DNA of 64,000 nt from Planctomycetota bacterium (GTDB lineage Bacteria; Planctomycetota; UBA1135; UBA2386): the NCBI GenBank assembly GCA_016713175.1, contig JADJPQ010000002.1, positions 372,001 through 436,000 on the forward strand, in the 5' to 3' direction. Shown here one piece after another: positions 1 through 9,138 of this stretch. The notes beneath the pieces are model-generated. The model was not told the origin of the DNA. It ran no database searches and saw nothing but the letters and a program-made list of their open reading frames with translations. Made by a program: the position numbers and the translations under genes. The stretch's first letter is position 1, and each line of letters starts with the position of its first letter.

Positions 1-3000
1 GCACACCGGGCGGCAAGCTGCTTCGCCGGCAGTTGCCCGATCCCGGAGTCGCGATCGGCGCGACCCACGTGGCGCCGGCCGCCGGCACCCAGACCGTCGT
101 CGCCGCGATCTTCGAGGAACTGCTGGGCCGCACCGGCATCGGCGCTGCCGACGACTTCTTCGCGCTCGGTGGCCATTCGCTGCTCGCCGCCCGTCTGTGC
201 GCCCGTCTGCACGAACGACTGCACATCGCGCTGCCGCTGCGCGCCGTGTTCGCCACCCCCACGGTCGCGGGCATCGCCGCGGCCTGCGCCACCGCGACCA
301 CGACCAGGGCGACCACGGTTGCACCGGTGCCGGCCGACGCCGCGCGCCTGCTGACCCTGGCGCAGGAACGACTGTGGTTCCTGCATCGCCTCGAGCCCGA
401 GTCCCCGGCCTGGCACCTTGCCGGCCGCATCGAGTTCGCCACGGCGCTCCCGCCCGCACTGCTGCAGCGCGCGCTCGAACGACTCGTCGAGCGCCACGAA
501 CCGCTGCGTTGCAGCATCGATCCGACGACCGCGCCGCCGACGCTGCGCGACGCCGGGCCACCGCGCATCGAGATCGCCGCCGATACCGCGGCCCTGGCCG
601 CGGCGCTGCCGGCGTTCGTCCGGAAGCCGTTCGACCTGGCACGGCAGACCCCGCTGCGGGCGCTGGCAGCGCACGCCGAGGACCACACCACGCTGCTGCT
701 GGTGCTGCACCATCTGGCCGCCGACGGGCTGTCGCTGGCGGTGCTCGCGCGCGATCTGGCCGAACTGCTGACCGCGCTGGCCGAGGACCGCCCGCCGGAG
801 ATGCCCGAGTTGTCGTTCCCGCTGTCGGCGTGGGCAGCGCACGAACGCACCGCCGAGGTCACGGCCCGACGCCAGCGGCAACTGGAGTTCTGGCGCCCGC
901 GCCTGCTGGCCGCACCGGTTGCGCTCGACCTGCCGGTCGATCACGCCGACCGCGCGCTGCCGGTCTGGGCCGGAGAACGCCTGGCCGAACCGCTGCCCGG
1001 CGACCTGTGGGCGCAGGCGCAGGCATTTGCCGCGACCCGGCACTGCACGCCGCTGCACGTGTTCGGGGCTGCCTTCGCCGTGTTGGCGCGACGCCTGCTC
1101 GGCGCGGACGACGTCGTGTTCGGCCTGGTCACCGCGGGGCGCACGCGGTCCGACCTGGAACACCTGGTCGGCTGCTTCGTCAACCTGCTGCCGGTCCATC
1201 TGCAGGTCCGCGCGCTGGCGACGTTCGCCGAGGTTGTCGACGACGTGAAGCGCCGGGCCGTCGAAGCGCTCGACCACGGCGAGGTGCCGTTCGCGACCCT
1301 GGTCGATCTGCGCGACCCACCACGAGATCTGCGCCGACCACCGCTGGTGCAGGTGTCGCTCGAATTCCTCGACCTGCCGGTGATGCCGGCCCGCGTTCTC
1401 GGCGCGCCGCTGTCGGTGGTCGAGGAGCCGACCGGGGCCAGCAAGTTCGAGTGGACGATCCGGATCGTCACGCGACCGACACCCCGGGTCGAACTCGAAT
1501 GGCGCACGGGACGGTTGCAGCGCACCACGGTCACACGCTGGTGGCAGGCGTTGCTGGCCGCGCTGCGCGCCGGCCTGACCGAACCGCACCGCGACATCGC
1601 CGCGCTGACGCACGACCTGGTCACCGCCGCGGACCGCGACGCCCAGTTCCGCGCCGGCACCGGGCCTCGCACCAGGATTGCCGGACCGGCGCTGCACGAA
1701 CGGATCCTGGCCGCCGCGGCCCGAACGCCCGACGCCATCGCCCTGACCACGGCCGACGCCACGCGTTCGTTTGCCTGGTTGCACGCACGCTCGCTCGCCT
1801 TTGCCGAGTTGCTGCGCGCGCACGGCCTCGGCCGCGGCGATGTCATCGCCATCGATCTGGGCCGCGGCTTCGACCTGCTGCCGGCGCTGCTGGGCACGAT
1901 GGCCGCCGGCGCCGCCTGGTTGCCGCTCGAGGCCAACGATCCTCCGGCGCGCCACCGACAACTCGTCCGTATCGCGCGAACCCGGGCCTGGCTCGCGGAA
2001 CGCCGGCCCGACGCGCTCCCCGACGGCACGACCTGGCTGGCACCTGCCGAGCTCCCGGCATCGATGACGCCGCAGCCACGGCCATCGACCGCGCTCGAGG
2101 CGCACGCCTACGTACTGTTCACGTCGGGCTCCACCGGGGAACCCAAGCCGGTGGCGATTCCGCATCGCGCGTTGCTGCATTACGTGACGACGGCGGTCGA
2201 ACGGTACCTGCCGGCGACCGGCAACGGCGCGCCGCTGTTCTCCTCGGTGGCGTTCGATCTGACGATCACGTCGCTGTTCGCGCCCTTGCTGCGCGGTCAA
2301 CCCGTGCACCTCGCACCGCCCGGGCAAGGCATCGAACCGCTGCTGGCGGTGCTGCCGCGCGGACCGTTCGCGCTGCTGAAACTGACGCCGGCGCATCTCC
2401 GGGCGCTGGCTGCCGCGGGCACGCCGGTGCCGCCCGCAACCACGCTGGTCGTCGGCGGCGAAGCTCTGCGCGCCGACGACGTCGACGCGGCGATCGCGGC
2501 CGGCGTCACCGTCGTCAACGAGTACGGTCCGACCGAAGCCACCGTCGGCTGCACGGCGCACACCGTTGCGCCGGCGGATCTCCGCAGCACGGCGCCCTCG
2601 CTGCCGATCGGCGTGCCGCTGCCGGGAACGCGGGTCCATGTGCTCGACGACGAGCAACGCCTGCTGCCCTGGGGCGCACCGGGTGAACTGTATGTTGCCG
2701 GCGACGGTGTTGCCGACGGCTACCTGCATCGCCCCGAAGCCACGGCGGCTCGCTTCGTCGCCGATCCGTTCGTCGCCGGCGCGACGATGTATCGGACCGG
2801 CGATCGCGTGCGTTGGCGACCCGATGGGGCGCTCGAGTTCCTCGGCCGTGGCGACGACCAGCTCAAGATCCAGGGCGTCCGGGTCGAACCCGGCGAAGTG
2901 ACGGCGGCGTTGCGCGCGTTGCCGGAGGTCATCGATGCGATCGCGATACCGGTCCCGGCACCGGCTGGCGGTCGGCAACTCGCCGGCTTCGTCGTGCTCG

Positions 3001-6000
3001 CCGCCGCCGCGACCACGTCGGCCACCGCACTGCTCGAGCGACTGCGCACCGTCGTACCGGCGCCGCTGGTGCCCCGTTCGCTGCAGGTGCTGCCTGCCAT
3101 GCCGTTGACCGCGAACGGCAAGATCGACGCCCGGGCCTTGCCCATCGACCTCCCGCCCACCACCGCAACCGACGGCGGCGAACTGCCGCGGCACACGACG
3201 GCGTTGCTGGCAGAACTGCGGCCATTGCTGCGCGCCCCGAAGGCCGGGCCGCACGACGACTTCTTCGCGTTGGGTGGCGACTCGATTCTCGCCCTGCAAC
3301 TGGTGGCGGCGCTGGCTCGTCGGGGCTTGACGCTGCCGCTGCGCGCGGTGTTCGCGGCCCGGACTGCCGCCGGCATGGCCGGCGCGATCGCGAGCTCCGA
3401 GGCCGAGCCCGCGCCATCGTTCGATCCGCGCGCGCCGCTGCCGCTGCTGCCGGTCCAACGCGCCTGGGTCGCCGCCGCGCTGCCGGAACCCGGCCATGAC
3501 GTGCAGGCCGTGGCCTGCGAACTGTCGCCTGCGGTGACCGTCGACCGCCTCGAGAGCGCGCTGGCGGCGCTGCTGACCGTGCACCCGTTGCTGCAGGCCA
3601 CGCTGGCCGACGACTGTCTGCTGCCCGGCACGGGGCCGGTTCCGCACCTGGCGATCGTCGACGTCGCCGATCCGGCCGACCCCCGCTGGGCCGAGGCCGT
3701 GCGCACCGCCAATGCCGCCCATGACCCACGCCACGGCCGCATGTTCGCGGCGACGCTGCTGCGCGGGCCAACCGCCCGCTGGTTGCATCTGTCGATCCAC
3801 CATATCGTCGTCGACGGCGTGTCGTGGCGGATCCTGCTCGCCGACCTCGATGCGGCACTCCGCGGTCTGCCAGTGCCGCCGCCGTTGCCGGCCCACGCGC
3901 TGGTGCAGGCGTTGCGCCATTGCCAGACCGGCGACCACGGCGCGTTCGCCGCGCGTTGGCACGACCACGCCTTCGCACCCGTCGCCGACTGGCCGCCTCC
4001 GCAACGAATCGACGCGAGGCCAGCCCATCACGCCATCCCCGCCGTCGACCTGCCGTTGGCAGCGCTGGCCCAGCGGCACCGCGCGTCGATCGAGGAACTG
4101 CTGCTCGCCGCCCTGACCCTGGCATGGCTGCGGCAACGGCATGGCCCGTTGCGCGTCGCCATCGAACGGCATGGTCGACCCATGCTGCCGCCCGAACTCG
4201 ACGGCTCACGGACGATCGGCTGGTTCACCGCGATCTTCCCGCTGCGCCTTGCCAGCGACGCCGCCACACCCGCGGCCGTGCTGCGCCACGTCAAGGCCGA
4301 GCTGCGCCGACTGCCTGCCAACGGCGCCGAGTACGGCACGCACCAGTGGTTCGCCACCGATCCATTCGCGCAGTCGCTCGCAAACGCGCTGCAACCAGCG
4401 ATCCTGTGCAACTACCTCGGCCGCTTCGACGAGCTCGGCGGCACCGCGCTCTGGGCGACGACGCTCGATCCTGGTCCCTTGCGGGCCGCCGCGAATCCGC
4501 CCCGACAGCCGTTCGAACTGGATCTGTGGCAAAGCGACGGTCGGCTGCACGGGCGTGCCCGCCGCGATCCTCGCCACGTCGACGCCGCCGCCGCCGACGC
4601 CCTGCTGCACGCGTTCGTCGCGACCTTGGGCGAACTGACGACGGCCACCGCCGCCGCGACGGCCCATGGCACCGACTTCCCGCACGCGGATCTCGATGAC
4701 CGGCAACTGACGACGCTGCTGCAGGATCTCGCGACACCGCCGCACGACCTGTTCGTCGCCACCCCGACGCAACAAGGCATGTTGGTGCATGCCCTGCAGC
4801 AACCCACGTCCCCGGCGTACACCGAGCAGCTCGTCCACGAGATGGTCGGCGCCCTCGACGTCGACGCACTGCGCCGCGCGTTCTCGTTGCTGCAACAGCG
4901 CCATCCGCTGCTGCGCGCGCGCATGGCCTGGCAGGATCTGCGGCAACCGCATTGGCTGGTGGTCGACACGGAACTGCCGTTCACGTCGATGACGCAAAGC
5001 CCCGACGACCCGGAAGGCGCCGCGACGTGGCTTCACCGCTTCGCCGCGAACGACCGCCGGAGTGGCTTCGATCTCGACCTGCCGCCGCTGTGGCGCTGCA
5101 CGCATGTGCCGCTGCCCGACGACCACCACGCCCTGGTGTTCACCTGGCATCACACGCTGCTCGATGGCTGGTCGATGCCGCTGCTGTTCGCCGAGCTCGC
5201 CGCCGCCTACGGCGCGTTCGCCGCGGGTACCGTGCCGCAACTGCCACTGGTGCCACCGCTGCACGAACACCTGACGTGGCTGCGCCGTCAAGACCACGCC
5301 GCGGCCGCACGCTTCTGGCGCCAGCAACTCGCCGGCTGCACCGGCCCGACCGTTCCTGGTCTCGAACGCCTCCGCGCCGAGCCGACGCGCCGCGATCGCC
5401 ATGGCGAATGCGAACGGCAACTCGACGCGGCGATCGGTCAGCGGCTCCAGGCCACGGCGCGCCAGCTCGGCGTCACGCCGAGTTCGCTGCTGCAGGCGGC
5501 ACTGGCGTTCTGGTTGCATCGCTGCGGCGGCACCGACGACGTCGTGTTCGGTCTGACGGTCTCCGGCCGCCCCGCCGAGCTGCCACAGGCCGATCGCCGC
5601 ATCGGCCTGTTCATCAACACGATTCCGGTCCGCATCCGCATCGACCCGGATGCGCGCGTCGCCGACCTGGTCGACGCGGTCCAGCAGCAGGCCCTGGCGG
5701 CGCTGCCGTGGCACGCCACACCGTTGACCACGAGCCAGGCGCAAAGCGATGCGCCACCCGGTCGACCGCTGTTCGATGTGCTGCTGGTCTACGAGAACTA
5801 CCCGCTCGACGACGCGGCGCGGCAAGCCCCGCCCGGACTGAGGACCGTGCGCACGTGGACCCACGAACGCACTTCCTATCCGTGGACGTTCGTCGTCATT
5901 CCCGGCGAACGGTGGCTGCTGCGCCTGCTGTGCGCGGAGGACCGGATCGATGCTCGTGGGGCGGCGGCGGCACTGGACCAGCTTGCCCACGTGCTGCAGA

Positions 6001-8942
6001 CGTTCACCGCCGCACCCGAACGACCACTGCGCGACCTCGCGGTTGCGGTGGCGCCGCCGCCAGCGACTTCGCGGCACGTGCCGGCATCCGGCATCCTGGC
6101 GGCCATCGCTGCCGTCGTCGCGCGCGACCCCGCCCACGCGGCGCTGATCGATGCGAGCGGCGCCCTGAGCGGTCGCGATCTGCTCGCCCGGACCGCCGGC
6201 CTGGCCGGCGCACTGCGCGACCTGGGCATCGCGGCGGGCAACGTCGTGGCGCTGCGCAGCCGCCGGGAGTCATGGCAGACCGTCGCGCTGCTGGCCACCT
6301 GGCGGTGCCGCGCCGCGCTGCTGCCGATCGATGGCGCTTGGCCGCTCGCCTTCACCGACGACGTGCTGCACCGCGCCGGCTGCCGCCTGATCCTGACCGA
6401 CGACGCCTTCACCGCGACCGCCGCCCCGAGTCTGCGGATCGATCGACCGTTCACCACCGCGGCGGCGGCGCCGAGCGACGAAGCGCTCGCCGACGATCTC
6501 GCGCTGGTGATGACGACGTCGGGAACGACCGGAACCCCGCGCCTGGTGGCGATCCCACACCGCGCGCTGGCCCACTACGTCGCCGCCGCGCGCACGCACT
6601 TCGAGCTGACGCCCCGCGACCGCGTGCTGCAGTTCGCCAATCTGGCGTTCGACACCGCGTTCGAGGAACTGTTGCCGGCGCTGACCGCCGGCGCCACCGT
6701 GGTCCTGCGCGGCGACTCGATCGACCCGCCCCGGATCATCGCGCATTGCGAACGGCACAGCGTCACCGTGCTCGATCTGCCGACCGCCTGGTTTCATGCC
6801 GCGATCACGGCGCTGCAGGCCACCAACCGACGGTTGCCCGCGTCGATCCGGCTGTGCATCCTCGGCGGTGAAGCGGTGCAGCATCGGCCGGCGGCATGGT
6901 TCACCGCCACGCACCCGCACGTGCGACTGTGCAACACGTATGGCCCGACCGAGACCACCATCGTCGCGACGTGGTGTGACCTGACGCCAGAACGGCTCGC
7001 CGACGGCGAGCCGCCGCCGATCGGCACCCCGGTCCCCGGCATGCAGGCCATGGTGCTGGATCCGGCCGGGCAACCGCTGCCGGCCGGCACGACCGGCATG
7101 CTGTGGCTGGCGGGCCCGCAACTCGCGAACGGCTATCTCGGCGACGACCTTGCGACCCGGACGGCGTTCGCCCGACTCCCGGCACTGGCTGGCGAACGGG
7201 CCTACCGGACCGGCGATCGCGCCCGTCGGCGCGACGATGGCCTGCTCGAGTTCGTCGGGCGCCAGGACCACCAGCACAAGCTGCGCGGCCAGCGCATCGA
7301 ACTCGAAGCGATCGAGCGACGGTTGATGGAACATCCGGCGATTCGTCAGGCGGCGGCATTCGTGCACGGTGGCGCGACCGCGGCCCGCCTGGCGGCCGCC
7401 GTCGTGCCACAGGCGGAGCCGACTCCGGACGCGGCCACACTCCGCCGCTTCGTCGGCGAGACTTTGCCCGCCGTGCAGGTGCCGGCGGAGATCGCGCTGG
7501 TCACCGCGCTGCCGACGAACTCGCACGGCAAGATCGACCGCGAGGCGCTGGCGCGGCAACTCGCCACGACCGTGTCGACCACCACCGATGCCGTCACCGC
7601 CGATCCGTGGCTGGCCACGATCGCCCGCGCGTTCGGACAGGTGCTCGAACGCACGATCGGCATCGACGACGACTTCTTTGCGCACGGCGGCGACTCGCTC
7701 GCGGCGATCCGCCTGACGACCCTGTTGCACACCACGCTTCGGCGCGACGTGCCGCTGGCGACCGTGTTCGCCCATCCGACCCCGTTGGCACTGGCAACGG
7801 CCATCGGAGCCGACCCGGTCACCGCCACGGCACCGCCGACCAGGACCACCGCTTCCGGACTGCCTGCCGACCTGACGTTCCACGACCGATCGACACGCCC
7901 ATGGCGACACGTGCTCATCACCGGCGCCAACGGTTTCTTCGGCCGCCAGGTCGTCGCCGCGCTGCGCCAACGCACGTCGGCCCGGATCACCGCGCTGGCC
8001 CGCCGCGACCTTCCCGCCGACGACGAACGCACCCGCTGGCTCGCGGCCGATCTGACCCAGCCGGACCTCGGCCTGACCCGCAGCGCGCACCAGAGCCTTG
8101 CCGGCGTCGACGCCGTGTTCCACGTCGCCGCCAACACCTCGGTCTGGCTGCCCTTCGAGGCCCTGCGCGACGCCAACGTCGGCGGCACCCTGGCGATGCT
8201 GCGGTTGTGTGCCGCGACCGGCGCCGAATTGCACCACGTGTCGACGCTCGGCATCTTCGCCGACGCCGAGCTGACCGCGACGACGACCGCCGACGAGACG
8301 TTCCCGCTCGACCGACTGCGCGCCGTGCAAGGTGGCTACCCGCAGAGCAAGCTCGCGGCCGAACGGCTGGTCCACGCGGCGATCGCCCGTGGACTGCGCG
8401 CCTCCATCCATCGGCCCGGCCGCCTGATCGCCGGTCGCGACGGCAGGCTGCCGCGCGCCGATTTCGGGTTGGGCCTGTTCGCACTCGCGATCGAACTCGG
8501 CCGCACGCCGCTTGCCGAGGGCGCGATCGCGCTGGCGCCCGCCGACTGGGCCGCGCACGCACTGGTGCACCTGGCGCAGCAAGAACCGCATGGCCGCACC
8601 TGGCACTTGCTGCCCGACACGACGCACGACCTGGAAGAACTGCGAACCTGGCTCCGCGCCGCCGGCCACGCGCTGCGCCGGGTGCCGTGGTCGATCTGGC
8701 GGCGGGTCGCCCTCGCCCACCTGCTGTTGCACCAAGGCCACCCGGCCACCGGCCTGCTGCCGCTGCTGCATGCCGAGCAGTTGCCCCACGAACCCGGCCC
8801 GACCGTGACTTCGACGCTGACCCGCCGGGCGCTGCACGGCGTCGATCTGCCACCCGCGGCCATGACCCGGGTGGCGATCACCGGCTGGCTGCGGACGTTC
8901 GCGAGCGAACACACTCCGGAAGCTCCCATGACGCGGAGCTGA
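1..8942 (+). CDS. Non-ribosomal peptide synthetase, 3' portion (partial): T-C-A-T-E-C-A-T-reductase
   Basis: The frame is open to the left edge and its first codons (TPGGKLLRRQLP) look like the A10 end of an adenylation domain, so the gene starts upstream. The first possible in-window start (TTG at 33) is probably internal. Residues below count from 33. Order: carrier domain (GGHS, Ser49); condensation domain with HHLAADG near 226; adenylation domain with FTSGSTG near 696 and EYGPTE near 830; carrier domain (GGDS near 1084); epimerization domain (HHIVVDGVSW near 1255, IGWFTAIFPL near 1395, NYLGRF near 1459); condensation domain (HHTLLDG near 1706); adenylation domain (TSGTTGTP near 2160, TYGPTE near 2301); carrier domain (GGDS near 2554); C-terminal thioester reductase (GANGFFG near 2632, YPQSK near 2768). 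The substrate pockets read by eye as DLTKVGEVGK (close to Asn codes) and DTEDIGTIVK (no secure match). The reductase should release the peptide as an aldehyde or alcohol. It ends at TGA 8940-8942. No tailoring gene follows. Confidence 0.95.
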   Translation, partial: TPGGKLLRRQLPDPGVAIGATHVAPAAGTQTVVAAIFEELLGRTGIGAADDFFALGGHSLLAARLCARLHERLHIALPLRAVFATPTVAGIAAACATATTTRATTVAPVPADAARLLTLAQERLWFLHRLEPESPAWHLAGRIEFATALPPALLQRALERLVERHEPLRCSIDPTTAPPTLRDAGPPRIEIAADTAALAAALPAFVRKPFDLARQTPLRALAAHAEDHTTLLLVLHHLAADGLSLAVLARDLAELLTALAEDRPPEMPELSFPLSAWAAHERTAEVTARRQRQLEFWRPRLLAAPVALDLPVDHADRALPVWAGERLAEPLPGDLWAQAQAFAATRHCTPLHVFGAAFAVLARRLLGADDVVFGLVTAGRTRSDLEHLVGCFVNLLPVHLQVRALATFAEVVDDVKRRAVEALDHGEVPFATLVDLRDPPRDLRRPPLVQVSLEFLDLPVMPARVLGAPLSVVEEPTGASKFEWTIRIVTRPTPRVELEWRTGRLQRTTVTRWWQALLAALRAGLTEPHRDIAALTHDLVTAADRDAQFRAGTGPRTRIAGPALHERILAAAARTPDAIALTTADATRSFAWLHARSLAFAELLRAHGLGRGDVIAIDLGRGFDLLPALLGTMAAGAAWLPLEANDPPARHRQLVRIARTRAWLAERRPDALPDGTTWLAPAELPASMTPQPRPSTALEAHAYVLFTSGSTGEPKPVAIPHRALLHYVTTAVERYLPATGNGAPLFSSVAFDLTITSLFAPLLRGQPVHLAPPGQGIEPLLAVLPRGPFALLKLTPAHLRALAAAGTPVPPATTLVVGGEALRADDVDAAIAAGVTVVNEYGPTEATVGCTAHTVAPADLRSTAPSLPIGVPLPGTRVHVLDDEQRLLPWGAPGELYVAGDGVADGYLHRPEATAARFVADPFVAGATMYRTGDRVRWRPDGALEFLGRGDDQLKIQGVRVEPGEVTAALRALPEVIDAIAIPVPAPAGGRQLAGFVVLAAAATTSATALLERLRTVVPAPLVPRSLQVLPAMPLTANGKIDARALPIDLPPTTATDGGELPRHTTALLAELRPLLRAPKAGPHDDFFALGGDSILALQLVAALARRGLTLPLRAVFAARTAAGMAGAIASSEAEPAPSFDPRAPLPLLPVQRAWVAAALPEPGHDVQAVACELSPAVTVDRLESALAALLTVHPLLQATLADDCLLPGTGPVPHLAIVDVADPADPRWAEAVRTANAAHDPRHGRMFAATLLRGPTARWLHLSIHHIVVDGVSWRILLADLDAALRGLPVPPPLPAHALVQALRHCQTGDHGAFAARWHDHAFAPVADWPPPQRIDARPAHHAIPAVDLPLAALAQRHRASIEELLLAALTLAWLRQRHGPLRVAIERHGRPMLPPELDGSRTIGWFTAIFPLRLASDAATPAAVLRHVKAELRRLPANGAEYGTHQWFATDPFAQSLANALQPAILCNYLGRFDELGGTALWATTLDPGPLRAAANPPRQPFELDLWQSDGRLHGRARRDPRHVDAAAADALLHAFVATLGELTTATAAATAHGTDFPHADLDDRQLTTLLQDLATPPHDLFVATPTQQGMLVHALQQPTSPAYTEQLVHEMVGALDVDALRRAFSLLQQRHPLLRARMAWQDLRQPHWLVVDTELPFTSMTQSPDDPEGAATWLHRFAANDRRSGFDLDLPPLWRCTHVPLPDDHHALVFTWHHTLLDGWSMPLLFAELAAAYGAFAAGTVPQLPLVPPLHEHLTWLRRQDHAAAARFWRQQLAGCTGPTVPGLERLRAEPTRRDRHGECERQLDAAIGQRLQATARQLGVTPSSLLQAALAFWLHRCGGTDDVVFGLTVSGRPAELPQADRRIGLFINTIPVRIRIDPDARVADLVDAVQQQALAALPWHATPLTTSQAQSDAPPGRPLFDVLLVYENYPLDDAARQAPPGLRTVRTWTHERTSYPWTFVVIPGERWLLRLLCAEDRIDARGAAAALDQLAHVLQTFTAAPERPLRDLAVAVAPPPATSRHVPASGILAAIAAVVARDPAHAALIDASGALSGRDLLARTAGLAGALRDLGIAAGNVVALRSRRESWQTVALLATWRCRAALLPIDGAWPLAFTDDVLHRAGCRLILTDDAFTATAAPSLRIDRPFTTAAAAPSDEALADDLALVMTTSGTTGTPRLVAIPHRALAHYVAAARTHFELTPRDRVLQFANLAFDTAFEELLPALTAGATVVLRGDSIDPPRIIAHCERHSVTVLDLPTAWFHAAITALQATNRRLPASIRLCILGGEAVQHRPAAWFTATHPHVRLCNTYGPTETTIVATWCDLTPERLADGEPPPIGTPVPGMQAMVLDPAGQPLPAGTTGMLWLAGPQLANGYLGDDLATRTAFARLPALAGERAYRTGDRARRRDDGLLEFVGRQDHQHKLRGQRIELEAIERRLMEHPAIRQAAAFVHGGATAARLAAAVVPQAEPTPDAATLRRFVGETLPAVQVPAEIALVTALPTNSHGKIDREALARQLATTVSTTTDAVTADPWLATIARAFGQVLERTIGIDDDFFAHGGDSLAAIRLTTLLHTTLRRDVPLATVFAHPTPLALATAIGADPVTATAPPTRTTASGLPADLTFHDRSTRPWRHVLITGANGFFGRQVVAALRQRTSARITALARRDLPADDERTRWLAADLTQPDLGLTRSAHQSLAGVDAVFHVAANTSVWLPFEALRDANVGGTLAMLRLCAATGAELHHVSTLGIFADAELTATTTADETFPLDRLRAVQGGYPQSKLAAERLVHAAIARGLRASIHRPGRLIAGRDGRLPRADFGLGLFALAIELGRTPLAEGAIALAPADWAAHALVHLAQQEPHGRTWHLLPDTTHDLEELRTWLRAAGHALRRVPWSIWRRVALAHLLLHQGHPATGLLPLLHAEQLPHEPGPTVTSTLTRRALHGVDLPPAAMTRVAITGWLRTFASEHTPEAPMTRS

Positions 8943-9138
8943 CCGTGGGCGCCCACGACGGCTTCCCGACGACCTGACGACCGGCCGTCGGCAACGGGCA
9001 GCCACCCGTGGTCAGCACCCAGGAGGACCCCGGCTTTTTTTCCCAGAACGGGTCGGCCGACCCTGTCCGCCCGTCAAAGAGCGTATCCTGGTGCGGATCT
9101 TGCTCGCCCGTCGCGCCGTCTCCCAAGTACCGTTCATC

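Noticed and set aside
9037..9043. Rho-independent terminator after the NRPS gene
   Set aside because: A run of seven T is present but no convincing stem directly precedes it.
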